Of a stretch of 37,954 bases of DNA, positions 27,508 to 36,645 are shown piece after piece. Position 1 is the stretch's first letter; each line of letters opens with the position of its first letter. The stretch spans positions 33,466 to 71,419 of the forward strand of contig JAGGDU010000234.1 of assembly GCA_018457135.1 (NCBI GenBank), read 5' to 3'. Source of the DNA: Trichodesmium erythraeum GBRTRLIN201. Its GTDB lineage: Bacteria; Cyanobacteriota; Cyanobacteriia; Cyanobacteriales; Microcoleaceae. The notes beneath the pieces were generated by a model. That model worked only from the letters and a program-made list of their open reading frames with translations. It was not told the DNA's origin and did no database searches. The translations under genes were made by a program, and so were the position numbers.

Positions 27508-28520
27508 ATGAATATTTTAGATGAACTAGACGATTTTATAAATCAAATGTGCATAGTCAAAAGAAATAAAAAGAGCCTAGGCAAGTCTTAATGATTTTGT
27601 AGAGAAAATCCTACCGTAAAATTCAAGAATTATTAAATGTAACTCAGCAGTTTTATTAGTGAATGGAAAAATCAAGCAATATTTTATGGGGTAGAAAGTT
27701 TAAAAATTCAATTATATTGGAACACAAGGTTAGCATATTGGCGGTCGAAAAAGAGCAAATAATTGAGTGGATAAGGGTACAAAATTACCTGATGATTATC
27801 AGATTTACAAAAATCTTATTTGAAGCAATATGATATAGTTTTTTAAGCTCTTACAAAGTTATTATAACTTACTTAAAGAAGCGGGAATAACTTGGAAAAA
27901 AACTCACTGATAGAAATCTTGCTAAAAATGATGAATTAGTGAAAGCAAAAAAAAAGAAATAGAGGAACTATTGGCTAAATTTAAATTCATTAATAGAAGA
28001 CGAAAAGCTTGCAGTTTTTATGGTTGATGAATGTCATTTATTATGGGGTTATCTATGCAGCTATAATTGGGGAATAACAGATAAAATAAATTAGGTTCCG
28101 ATGAAAAAATATTTTGAAAAATCAACTTATTATGGAGCTTATATTTATCAGAATAAATAATTTATTGTAGAAGAATTAAAGATTTGGTTCTACTGAAAAA
28201 AAGAATGAATTTGTTAAATATTTAAAAAACCAAAGAACAGGAAAAAGCTAGGCAATATTTTGGGAAGCTACAAGTAATCATAACTTGAATCAAGTTTCGA
28301 GAATATTTGATTTTAATTAATCAAGAAAACCCGAAGAAAAATGATTTATAAATTGTATACTCATTTAATCCCGATGCCCCAGAACAAAACCCTATAGAAT
28401 ATATTTGTTTACAAACCAATTTGTACTTCTTTTAAAATAGTTAAATGGCGATTTAAATTTTTTGCAGATGGTCAAATATTTGATTTTCCTAAACTTTTTC
28501 AGTATTTAATTTTGCCATAA
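27508..28520 (+). pseudogene. IS630-family transposase relic
   Basis: The start MNILDELDDFINQMC is followed in changing frames by SYRKIQELLNVTQQFISEWK (helix-turn-helix), QLYWNTRLAYWRSKKEQIIE, KLAVFMVDECHLLWG (first catalytic Asp), EFVKYLKNQRTGKS, FNPDAPEQNPIEYICLQTN (catalytic Glu block) and FKIVKWRFKFFADGQIFDFP. These match cyanobacterial IS630/Tc1-type transposases. More than ten stops and frameshifts inactivate it. No convincing terminal repeats were found. Confidence 0.8.
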
Positions 28521-28529
28521 CCTATGCGA

Positions 28530-28860
28530 TGATTACTACAGTGCCTTTTTCCTATAGAAAATACTCGATAAGGATAATCTTTTTGATTACTAATACCAGT
28601 ATCTAATGCATAAACTTACAGTTTTCTTTCTATTTTAGATAATTCTTTCATAAATTACCATCTTTTTTCTTCATTTATTTCTCAGTCTCCGTAAGTTTTT
28701 TATGCGACTAATCTCCAGTATATGACCAGGATTACTAATGAGAAGTAAGTTAAAGTATCTTCCCAGTTTTTAGCTATTTGCTTTTCGATTTTCTGATAAT
28801 TGTCTCAGCTCAATTTTGGGAATTTATTGTCGTCTTTAATTTTTTTTTGACCATATTTTT
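28530..28860 (-). pseudogene. Transposase relic, IS701/IS4-like, N-terminal part
   Basis: One minus-strand frame, broken only by stops, reads KFPKLS, DNYQKIEKQIAKNWEDTLTY, FSLVILVIYWRLVA, KTYGD, EINEEKRW, FMKELSKIERKL, VYALDTGISNQKDYPYRVFS and GKRHCSNHRIGYGK. The KIxRKLxVYALDTxIS block (first catalytic Asp) fits IS701/IS4-type transposases. The relic ends where the 3' end of the opposite-strand IS630 relic begins. The central/C-terminal part of a similar transposase survives at 1980-2345. Confidence 0.5.
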
Positions 28861-29172
28861 GTGGAAATAATTGTTTAATATTACCCTATTTCAGCTTATC
28901 AAGAGAGAAATTGGGTGGAAGTTTTCTACAGATAAGCACTCATGATAGTTAGGATTAAGAGAATATCAAGTTAGAAATTAAATCAGCCTAACAAGGCATT
29001 TTTTTTTAGTATTTTGTGGTTATACATTTATTATCTGGTATAAATTACATAGACATATAAGAAGGTGTTGGGCTAACCAACTATTCAATACTTTTACTGA
29101 TATTTGATTGGCATTTTGTACAGCAATATCTTATTGTTTTGTTGATGGGTTAGATGAAAATATCGACATATT

Positions 29173-30819
29173 TAGGGTTTGCTGAATAGATCTAAAAAAC
29201 TTACAGAGTAATGATTTTAGGTATTTTTCATCAGAAATAGTATCTAATTTTTAGCTAAAATAGACCAAAAAACAGGTATCTATAATGCACACAAAATTTA
29301 CAGAAAAGTAGGCTAACGTGACACTCTACTAGAAAATTTTCAACTACCATTCAATGGCAAATTATTCCTAGAAAATCCTTGGGTAGTGATGGCTAGTTTA
29401 ATTCCTTGGGAGAAATATGAAGATGTATATGCAATCTTTTTCTCCACCATGCATAGGAGCACCTGGATTAAATTTTAGAATAGAATTAGGGGCGTTAATT
29501 ATTAAATAAAAATTAGGTATAAGGAATAGAGAAAAAGTATAACAAATTAAGTAAAAACACTATTTACAATGGTTTATTTTTCTGAAATACTATAACAACT
29601 AAGAGAGTTTTTATGCTTCAATGTTGGTTCATTTTATAGAAATAATAGGTGTAGATTTAATCAATCAAATTAATTTAGATGTGGTGAAAAATTAGAGTAA
29701 AAATTAGGAAGATGAAGCAAAAAAAAAGAACCTTATTAGAATATATTAAGGAGTGCAAAAATTAAGGTAAATTAATTTAAGATGGCACCTGCGCTCCCAG
29801 CTATCTGACGGACTTAAATATATTAAATAATGGCAAAATTGAAACCAAAATTATCTAAGATATTCTCTTAAAAGGCTGTTAAAAGTCAGTTTCACCAAAA
29901 ACTCATTACTCACTGTCAAACAGCAAAAAAAAAGAATGTTTAAAGGTAGGCAAAAAAAAGATGACTAACTCCTAAGGCTATCAGGAAAGCTATCAACAAA
30001 TAACTGAAATATGTAAGTAAAAACTTAAGCTCCCAAAAGGCTGTTAATTGATAATGGTGTCCGTCATAAAAGTTTGAGTATTAGAGAATATAAAACATTG
30101 TTGGATTTCTGTGAAATTTAGCGTCAACAATAATTTATGTGGGATAGCAAAGAACAACGAATAGATGATATGGTAGTAAGTTTAAATCAACCTGATATGC
30201 GTCTAATAGTAAGAGTAAAAAGGGGAAAAATACAGAATTTGGAGCCAAAATATCTGCAATTTGTATGGATAGAGATATATTTTTACATAGAATAAGTTGG
30301 GAAAACTATAACGAATTTTGAGATTTAAAGGCTGACTTTGAAGAGTGAAAAAAACTACATAGGTTATTACCCAGAGGTTTTTTAATGCAGACCAAATTTA
30401 GCTAACATGAAAAAACCGAAAATTCTGTAAAGATAAAGGTATTATAATCAGTATTTCATTAGGGAAGAGCACACAACAATATTGATAAATAACAGAAACA
30501 AAAGCTCAGGAGCGATGAAATATTAGGTCGCCATATTGAAGGTAAATTTGTCCGGTAGCAAAAGAGGATTTAGTCATAATAAAGTAATGGCTAAACTTTC
30601 TAAAACTTCTACAACTGCAATCGCAATTATTTTTTTGACTTTCTTACTAATCAACCTTTAGACTCTCTTAAAAGAGGCTTTTTTGATTTTTTTATATTTT
30701 TTTCTGGGTGTTTTTAATGATTTCAAATTCTAGTTGTATAAATGATGATAGTTTTTAATAATCATCAATTTTTTTTGAATAATAAACCAACCATTTTCAG
30801 GCTTTTTCAGCAAACCCTA
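29173..30819 (+). mobile_element. IS5-type insertion sequence, near full length, with terminal inverted repeats
   Basis: TAGGGTTTGCTGAA at 29173-29186 is exactly repeated in reverse as TTCAGCAAACCCTA at 30806-30819, giving a 14-bp perfect inverted repeat around a 1.65-kb element that contains a single transposase relic. These are convincing element boundaries. A target-site duplication is not clear (only T-rich DNA on both sides). Confidence 0.8.
29285..30690 (+). pseudogene. IS5-type transposase, copy B, heavily mutated
   Basis: The order of blocks is complete. FQLPFNGKLFLENPWVVMAS and LIPWEKYEDVYA (N-terminal domain), ASMLVHFIEIIGVDLINQIN, DGTCAPSYLTDLNILNNGKI (first catalytic Asp), DNGVRHKSLSIREYKTLLDF, MWDSKEQRIDDMVVSLNQPD, FGAKISAICMDRDIFLHRIS, WENYNEF, then HIEGKFVR and MAKLSKTSTTAIAIIF. 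It matches cyanobacterial IS5-type transposases (LPFGGKL, PWVxMAxLIPWExxE, DATCAPxDxxYPTDLxLLN, QRIDDxIVSLxQP). Many stops and frameshifts make it inactive. It belongs to the same family as the shorter relic at 23705-24300. Confidence 0.8.
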
Positions 30820-30924
30820 TTTACAGCTTATAAAAATAGTTTGAGGTTTGTTGAGAATTGAAATTGGCTAAATTCCCGTTAATAGGGTTAATGAATATCA
30901 ACTATTTAAACTAATCCTGATTGT

Positions 30925-31491
30925 TTAATCTGTAAAAAGTTGAGAAATTTCTCGGGATAGTTTCTGATAAGTATAATCATTTAAAACAGGAGTTAAGTTT
31001 GTGATATTGATTGGTGTAGCTAAGTTAATCCAAGAACGACAGCCTCCATATTCTGGGCGGTAAAAAAATTCATAGGCTTGAGAAAGTTTATAAGTTCTCA
31101 AAAGTAAAATATAAAGCATTTTTTGTGGTTTATATTTTAGGCGATTGCTGATAAATTTTTCATTCCAAATATGAGATAAAAATAACTTATTTAAAATTGA
31201 CTTATCACTTACGGGTAAAACATTAGTAATCTCAGCAAAACTACTAATTTTAATTTTTTTAGGATGCCAACCAGAATCTACGATTTGTACTTGGCTGGCA
31301 TATTTTGGTTTGAGTAAATCTGGCTTTTGATGTTCAAAAGTAGGGTAGAGTAAAACCTGTTGATGTGCAATAGTAAAATTACCTTTCTGTTCTCTAATTC
31401 CACCTTTTCTTAGTAACATAATTGTACTGCCATTTTCCAAAGCGTTAACAGTAACATTCCATTCTTTAAGAGCAGTAGTAGTAGTTTTCAT
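30925..31491 (-). CDS. DUF1802 family protein
   Basis: This 188-aa soluble protein is of unknown function. The N-terminal block ALKEWNVTVNALENGSTIML followed by LRKGGIREQKGNFTIAHQQV and LLYPTFEHQKPDLLKPKY is the signature of DUF1802, a family common in cyanobacteria and some other bacteria. The C-terminal half has PEYGGCRSWINLATPI, also typical. Length is normal for the family. It is the only intact gene between 25.6 and 33.8 kb, flanked by transposase relics on both sides, so retention suggests selection. No operon partner is present. Confidence 0.85.
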   Translation of the reverse strand: MKTTTTALKEWNVTVNALENGSTIMLLRKGGIREQKGNFTIAHQQVLLYPTFEHQKPDLLKPKYASQVQIVDSGWHPKKIKISSFAEITNVLPVSDKSILNKLFLSHIWNEKFISNRLKYKPQKMLYILLLRTYKLSQAYEFFYRPEYGGCRSWINLATPINITNLTPVLNDYTYQKLSREISQLFTD

Positions 31492-31754
31492 AATTATTCT
31501 CTAGCATATAAACAAAACTTGATAAATATATGAGATACAAAAAAATTGTGTTAATACTCTAACTTTCCTATCTCCTCATCTCCCTATAAATATTTAGGAG
31601 TAAAAATTCAATAATTTTATATTAACATTACTGAAATATTAAGTAAGACTATAAAGTGAAGTTTGCAATATCAATATCAAGTATTAAATCAAGATAATAC
31701 CAATTTTATGAACCTGAGCTAGACTTTTAAAAGTAATCTATACAGAAGTTTTCC

Positions 31755-31944
31755 TCATATTAGGAGTAGTTAAATTTGAGATTAATAAATCGGTAGAAAC
31801 TCTCAAAAAACTTTTAAAAAATGTGAGTAGATCCCAAAAAATAGAAATATTCCATGGATACTTAGAAGCTCAAAGACAAGACTGGAAAAAATTCATGATA
31901 GATATGATAGTAATTAGTAAAATTAGGCGAATAAAATTTTGCTG
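31755..31944 (+). pseudogene. Possible N-terminal relic of an IS630-type transposase
   Basis: The plus strand reads VVKFEINKSVETLKKLLKNV and SRSQKIEIFHGYLEAQRQDW. The SxETLKKLLKN(E) then KxEKIQxLYxLKT pattern resembles the N-termini of some IS630-type transposases. No downstream transposase domain follows, so this is a weak call. Confidence 0.3.
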
Positions 31945-32191
31945 ATCGTCATTTTTTTTTAATATTGATAATTGGAGTTATATCTGCGGAATGTGGGTTA
32001 CTACATAGCATTTTCCTGAAGAGTGAGGTACATATTTAAAGGTAAAAAGCTTGTTAATTAAAGCTTTTAGTATACTTCATTTAAGTGAGAACTGCTATTT
32101 ATAAAAAGTAGTCTTGCTAAATATTAATAGTTTTATCAAAAAATTTTACAAGTAGTTTTGTTATAATCAAGTTATATTTAAGAAGCTAAAA

Positions 32192-32370
32192 ATGTCAAAT
32201 AAAAAGAAATACAAACTCGCAGGTATACCAGGAGATAATCCAATCCTAAGATAGTTAATTGGAGCTACAAACCTCCAGTACCTGGCAAACATAAAAAATT
32301 TAATCTGACAGTGAAAGTTGATGATAAAATGTTAGTTGCTGTTCTAAAGAATCAAAAATTTTATTCATAA
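32192..32370 (+). pseudogene. Small unrecognised ORF with one frameshift
   Basis: An ATG 5 bases after an AGAAGC site starts MSNKKKYKLAGIPGDNPILR then a stop. Shifting frame there, the sequence continues NWSYKPPVPGKHKKFNLTVK and VDDKMLVAVLKNQKFYS to a stop. Together these would make a basic protein of about 58 aa. The spaced start signal and the coherent two-part peptide suggest a once-real small gene. Family unknown. Confidence 0.3.
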
Positions 32371-33252
32371 TTGATTCGTCTAGTCATGGCCATAGTCTCT
32401 CTACAGGCTGTAGTTCAGGAGAATAAGCAGCTAAGAACTTTCAAAACAAACCCGGCGAGATTTCTAACTTATCTGTGGTCTGCTATCCAGCTCTATCGGG
32501 TACCAGTAACCTTTGATTCTCCTGATGAATTCTCTGGGGTTGGGCAAAAGCTTCGAGAATTAGGCTCATTATTTGTGTTTCTACTCACTCAAACAGCCAC
32601 TACTCAAATCTCTAGTAAACTGGAGCACTCCCAACTTACCACCAGGAGAACTAACTCCTAAGAATTACAGGTTGAAGTCCTTAGCGATGTTCATCCATAC
32701 ATAATCCACAGTCATACAGGTTTACCTAGTTTTATTTCTAATTCTTGAAGTCGCTGTTGGAGTTTTTTTCGATTCTTCGTGCTCCAACTCGGAAGCTAAA
32801 GCATGAGATGGCCGAGACACTTCAATCTTGTATTCTAGCCCCCTTAGATATTCCCATTCTCGCTGTGGAGAGACCGGAGGTCCCAGCAACTCACTCGTCA
32901 AGAGCCCTACCTTTGGGCCACTCCATCTGCCTCCACCTGGTGGCTCTCCTTCTAAAACTTTTACCAGTTGAGCTTGCTGCTGGTCCGGGAGCCAAACCTT
33001 TGCTATCTGGTTCTGGTGACGACCATCTCCAATTACTGCTGGTCCTATGCTTGTTAAACTGTTGGGCTATCCGTTGAATCCATTGCAAAGCTAACCCAGT
33101 CACTATCGCTACTTCTTCACTCTTTGAACTTTTAGCCAATAGCCAGATAATCTGCCACTGATAGTTCTACCACATCTCTAGTGTCTCAATAAAGCTTCTT
33201 TATTTCTTGCAAATTTGCAAATTTGCTCTTTAATGCTCAAACGTTTTCCCAT
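32330..33252 (-). pseudogene. IS630-family transposase relic (different subgroup, GC-richer)
   Basis: On the minus strand: GIKAMGKRLSI at the start, WQIIWLLAKSSKSEEVAIVT, GLALQWIQRIAQQFNKH (helix-turn-helix), a WSGPKV-like region, REWEYLRGLEYKIEVSRPSH then ASELEHEESKKTP, and after a large deletion YSPELQPVERLWP and LDESIMNKI. YSPELQPVERLWP contains the catalytic Glu of IS630-type DDE transposases, and WEYLRxLxxxxxVPRPxH precedes the first Asp. The middle DDE core is deleted and there are several frameshifts. The base composition is visibly richer in GC than its surroundings. Confidence 0.75.
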
Positions 33253-33841
33253 TGCTTTGATGCCTACCCGTTCTTAGTGACATACATATACATATATTAT
33301 ATAATGGGATTCTATATAGGAGTTAATATATTTATTAAGCTAATTCAGATTATGTTTTTCTTGTGAATAATTTAGGAGAAAAAAAAATGGTCCGTCGAGA
33401 CTTACAGACAAATCTTCAAGTATAATAAGAAGAACGATCACATTTTATATCTATTCTTTTAGTCTATAAATCACTCAGGGTAGATGTGCTTCTTTCGTGC
33501 ACAAATTATACTCTTTTTTGCTCAAGAGTATACTCAGAGCGGGAATAATGCTAGTTTTAATTTAGCTTAAATGGTCAGTAAGAGCTATGCTCCGCGCTGC
33601 AGAAAAGCCTTAACAGCAACTGGGTGGGATAACGCCGATGTTGCCAGGTAGAAGCAGATAGAATTTAATACTACAATTATAGTGCTTTTGTGTAGGTTCT
33701 GAAGTAATTATTCTATGATTGAGAAATCAGGAGAGAAGAAAGGGTTTGAATATGAAAATTAGGTTTGTTTCTACTATAGCTTAACTCAAAATATCAAAGA
33801 TTTCTCCCTCCTTTTACTCCTAATTCCCAACTTCTTACTCC
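33253..33841. other. Gene-free stretch with one hairpin
   Basis: No gene is recognised. TATACTCTT (33507-33515) pairs with AAGAGTATA (33524-33532) around an 8-base loop. The short frame RKALTATGWDNADVAR near 33605-33650 may be the tail of a lost transposon protein, but this is not certain. Confidence 0.45.
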
Positions 33842-34897
33842 CTATAAATTAGAAGCACGAATTGCTGCACCAATTAATCCCACGTGAGGATTTAAAATAA
33901 CATGAACAGGTATTTTTTCTAATAAGGGTTTCATTCGCCCTTTATCCTTAAAAGCTTCCATAAAACTACCTGAATTTATAAGTGGGATAATTTTAGCAGC
34001 AATACCCCCTGCTATGTATAAACCACTATAGGGTAAAAGTTTCAGTGCCAAATTTCCCGCTTCTGCCCCATAAGCTTCTATAAACATCTTCAAGGTTTGC
34101 TCGCACAAGGGGTCACTTTTTTCTAAAGCAGCTTTACCGATCACTGCTCCTGGGTCTACAGTAATTTGATTTGAACCTACTTCTTTTTCCCACTGTCTAA
34201 TTTGATCTCCTATTTCTGGAGATTCTGTAGCAAATAGGCTATCGCGTAAAAATTGATAAATTGCGACAATTCCCATTCCCGAAACTACTCTTTCTACAGA
34301 GACTCGCTTTATATTATGTAATTTCTTCAAATATTTTAATAGGTCAAATTCTAACTGTGAGCGTGCCTTAAAATCTGTATGACCTCCTTCTGTAGGATAT
34401 ACTTTAATAACCCCTGCTGCTCGAATCAAAAAACATTGTCCTAATCCTGTACCAGCACCAATTACAGCTATTGGAGTATCACTTTTAGGTTCACCTGGTT
34501 GTAAAGTTTCAAGATCCTTAGTATTTAAACCTAAAATTCCATATCCTACTGCTTCAAAATCATTAATCAAACTAATTTGAGATATACCTAACTCATTTTC
34601 CATAAGTTTGGCATCTATTATCCAAGGCAAATTAGTCAATTTAACTATGTTGTTGACAACTGGACCGGCAATGGCAAAACAAGCTTTTTCAGGTTTTTGT
34701 TTTTCTCCTAATTTTTCACTAGCTTCTTCAAGGAACTTTTTTACTATAGGTACTAAATCGGGAAAATCGTTACTCAAGTAACGATTTTCATAAAGTTTAC
34801 GTAGTTCCACGGAAGCTTTTGATTCTTCTCGGTTTACCTCTACCAATTGTAGTATAGTTTTCGTACCACCAATGTCACCTGCAACTAACAATGTCAT
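33842..34897 (-). CDS. glk: Glucokinase
   Basis: This ATP-dependent glucokinase phosphorylates glucose to glucose 6-phosphate in the cytoplasm, feeding glycolysis and the oxidative pentose phosphate route. The start at ATG 34897 is preceded by AGGAG and puts the phosphate-binding loop at residues 7-14 (GDIGGTKT). The open frame to 34945 would add 16 basic residues. Further motifs are CFAIAGPVVNN, LINDFEAVGYGI (catalytic Asp), IGAGTGLGQCF, EGGHTDF, RVVSGMGI and LYIAGGIAAKI. At 351 aa it matches cyanobacterial glucokinases of the Glk (PF02685) group, longer than the E. coli enzyme. It stands alone, but its substrate is what MglBAC in the same window would import. Confidence 0.95.
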   Translation of the reverse strand: MTLLVAGDIGGTKTILQLVEVNREESKASVELRKLYENRYLSNDFPDLVPIVKKFLEEASEKLGEKQKPEKACFAIAGPVVNNIVKLTNLPWIIDAKLMENELGISQISLINDFEAVGYGILGLNTKDLETLQPGEPKSDTPIAVIGAGTGLGQCFLIRAAGVIKVYPTEGGHTDFKARSQLEFDLLKYLKKLHNIKRVSVERVVSGMGIVAIYQFLRDSLFATESPEIGDQIRQWEKEVGSNQITVDPGAVIGKAALEKSDPLCEQTLKMFIEAYGAEAGNLALKLLPYSGLYIAGGIAAKIIPLINSGSFMEAFKDKGRMKPLLEKIPVHVILNPHVGLIGAAIRASNL

Positions 34898-35005
34898 AAA
34901 TTTTATTCTCCTAGAAAAAATGCATACTGCTCTATCAATTTTCACATGAGGAAAGTGTCACACAAAGAAAGTGTCACATAAGGCAACAATAGTCATGTTT
35001 ACTTC

Positions 35006-35230
35006 CTACTGACTCTTAGACCTTTGGCAGTAATCATCTACAGCTATTGATGAGTCTTCCCAGACCACGTTTTTTAGGTTTGTACTTTTATTCAAATCTT
35101 GGTCAATGATATACCGCATTAAGAGCAGGCAAACGTTCCCATTCTTTGTGGTATATCCGTATAGATCACCACAGTTAGAGCAAATTTTCCATGATGGAAA
35201 GAACCTATGAATTACTACTAATTCAAACGG
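35006..35230 (-). pseudogene. TnpB (IS200/IS605 OrfB) zinc-ribbon relic
   Basis: The minus strand reads PFELVVIHRFFPSWKICSNC then GDLYGYTTKNGNVC, MRYIIDQDLNKSTNLKN and a C-terminal VDDYCQRSKSQ before the stop. RFFPSSKxCSNCG followed by a second CxxC and IDRDLNASINLxNA is the C-terminal end of TnpB-type nucleases. Here the second cysteine pair is damaged (Cys then LLLM) and Ser became Trp in FFPSW. Upstream it runs straight into the 212-bp tandem array, whose units contain this same FELVVIHRFFPSWKICS segment. Confidence 0.75.
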
Positions 35231-35387
35231 TATCACTGAGCTTTAGATCCCAGCTGTTGCCACTGATACTGTTGGCAAAAGTTATCCTGGTTGTAAGTTG
35301 GTTGTAATTTTTAATACATATAGTCTAGCTTGGTGATTGAAGTGAGACGACCAATACCAGGCTTCGCGAACAGACCTCCGTTATACT
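35176..35387. repeat. Tandem array unit 1 (212 bp)
   Basis: This is the first of three head-to-tail units, each beginning AGAGCAAA. The unit includes (minus strand) the RFFPSWKIC portion of tnpB, the block AGTCTAGCTTGGTGATTGAA, and a CCTCCGTTATACT end. CTTGGTGATT and AATACCAGG within it can form a hairpin. It is almost identical to unit 2. Confidence 0.9.
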
Positions 35388-35599
35388 AGAGCAAACTTTC
35401 CTTGATGGAAAGAACCTATGAGTTACTACTAATTCAAACGGTATCACTGAGTTTTATATCCTAGCTGTTGCCAGTGATACTGTTGGCAAAAGTTATCCTG
35501 GTTGTAACTTGATTGTAACTTTATAATACATATAGTCTAGCTTGGTGATTGAAGTGAGACGACCAATACCAGGCTTTGCGAGGAGACCTCCGTTATACT
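35388..35599. repeat. Tandem array unit 2 (212 bp)
   Basis: The second head-to-tail unit has the same length as unit 1 and only scattered substitutions (for example TTCCTTGATGG for TTCCATGATGG and GAGGAGACC for GAACAGACC), so the duplication of units 1 and 2 is recent relative to unit 3. Confidence 0.9.
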
Positions 35600-35800
35600 A
35601 GAGCAAATTTTCCATGATGGAAAGAACCTATGAATTACTACTAATTTAAACCGTATCACTGAGTTTTATATTCTAACTGTTGCCAGTGATACTATTAGCA
35701 AAAATTATCCTGGCTGTAACTTTTAATATATATAGTTTAGCTTGGTGATTGAAGTGAGACAACTAATTACGAGGCTTCACGAGCAAATCTCCTTTCCACT
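35600..35800. repeat. Tandem array unit 3 (201 bp), diverged
   Basis: The third unit is shorter by about 11 bp around the GGTTGTAACTT region and more diverged toward its end (AACTAATTACGAGGCTTCACG). It is followed by the first bases of a further unit (AGAGCAATTTTTTTAGG) before the similarity stops near 35818. Confidence 0.88.
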
Positions 35801-35818
35801 AGAGCAATTTTTTTAGGA

Positions 35819-36353
35819 TCAGGATTTACTTAGGGACACTACATATAGCGTAAGTTTTAAGTATTATTACCTTGATTCTACTTCTTGGTTTTTCTGGATA
35901 AGTACCATCTTTAATGCAATTATTTTCTAATACTAATTAGAGCATAAATCATGGTAAGATATTATTTAATTTTATTAAATAAGTTCACGAAAAAAAATAT
36001 AACTGTTATAATAAAAGCATTTAAATCTCAAGCATAAAGTTTTAAATATTTTGATTATTGTCAATATTTACACAATTACTCAAAGCAAGTGTACTATAAT
36101 GAATTTAGTATTCTCAAAATAAAAAATATTAGCCATAATACAATCAACTGTTGAATCAACTGTTGGGTCTATTCTCAGAATTAAAATACCCTAAAAAAAA
36201 ATGAGGTTTATTTAATTTGAATAATTAAAAGTGTTTTTGAATAAAAATAATTAAGCGTTTGCTTGGGGTGGTGAAGCGCTTTGTTCCACAAACCTATAGT
36301 GAAAATAGTCAATTTATTATACACTATATATAGTGTCTTTGCATAAGTCTGGA
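35819..36353. other. Gene-free stretch between array copies
   Basis: AT-rich DNA without a recognisable gene. A GCGTTTGCTTGGGGTGGTGA block at about 36255-36274 is GC-richer than its surroundings and may be a fragment of another dispersed repeat. Confidence 0.45.
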
Positions 36354-36585
36354 TATTGGAAAGAATCTATCAACTACTACTAGTTCAAGTAGCATCACTA
36401 AGTTTTATATTCCAGCTATCGGCACTGATACTGTTAGCAAAATTCATCCTGGTTGCAACCATTAATATATATAGTCTAGCTTGGTAATTGAAGTGAGACG
36501 ACTAATACCAGGCTAAGTGAAAAATCTCCGTTTCACTCAAGTAAATTTTTGATGATGGAAAGAATCTATCAACTACTACTGGCGT
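36354..36585. repeat. Detached copy of the 212-bp unit (unit 4) plus start of a fifth
   Basis: From TTGGAAAGAATCTAT to CTCCGTTTCACT (36537) the sequence follows the unit in the same orientation, with more substitutions than units 1 to 3. A fifth copy then starts with CAAGTAAATTTTTGATGATG and stops at about 36580. The block ATAGTCTAGCTTGGTAATTG and the hairpin arms (CTTGGTAATT and AATACCAGG) are kept. Confidence 0.85.
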
Positions 36586-36645
36586 GTCAAGTTTACAATA
36601 GTGTATTAGTCTTAGGGGCAGGAAGTTCTGACCACAGACCATCAG

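Noticed and set aside
27461-28709. AGTCGCA/TGCGACT as terminal repeats of the IS630 relic at 27.5-28.5 kb
   Set aside because: The right-hand copy falls inside the continuous frame of the opposite-strand IS701-like relic, and 7 bp is too short to be meaningful in this AT-rich DNA.
32371-33077. Plus-strand open frames of 96 and 110 codons
   Set aside because: They are antisense to the minus-strand IS630 relic, whose conserved motifs (AKSSKSEEVAIVTG, YSPELQPVERLWP) explain the region. The plus-strand peptides show no family pattern.
33585-33670. TnpB C-terminal tail near 33.6 kb
   Set aside because: The peptide ALTATGWDNADVAR is only vaguely like transposon tails and lacks any zinc-ribbon cysteines.
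35176-35800. CRISPR array
   Set aside because: The tandem units are about 212 bp, repeated along their whole length and include tnpB coding sequence. There are no short repeats alternating with unique spacers and no cas genes.
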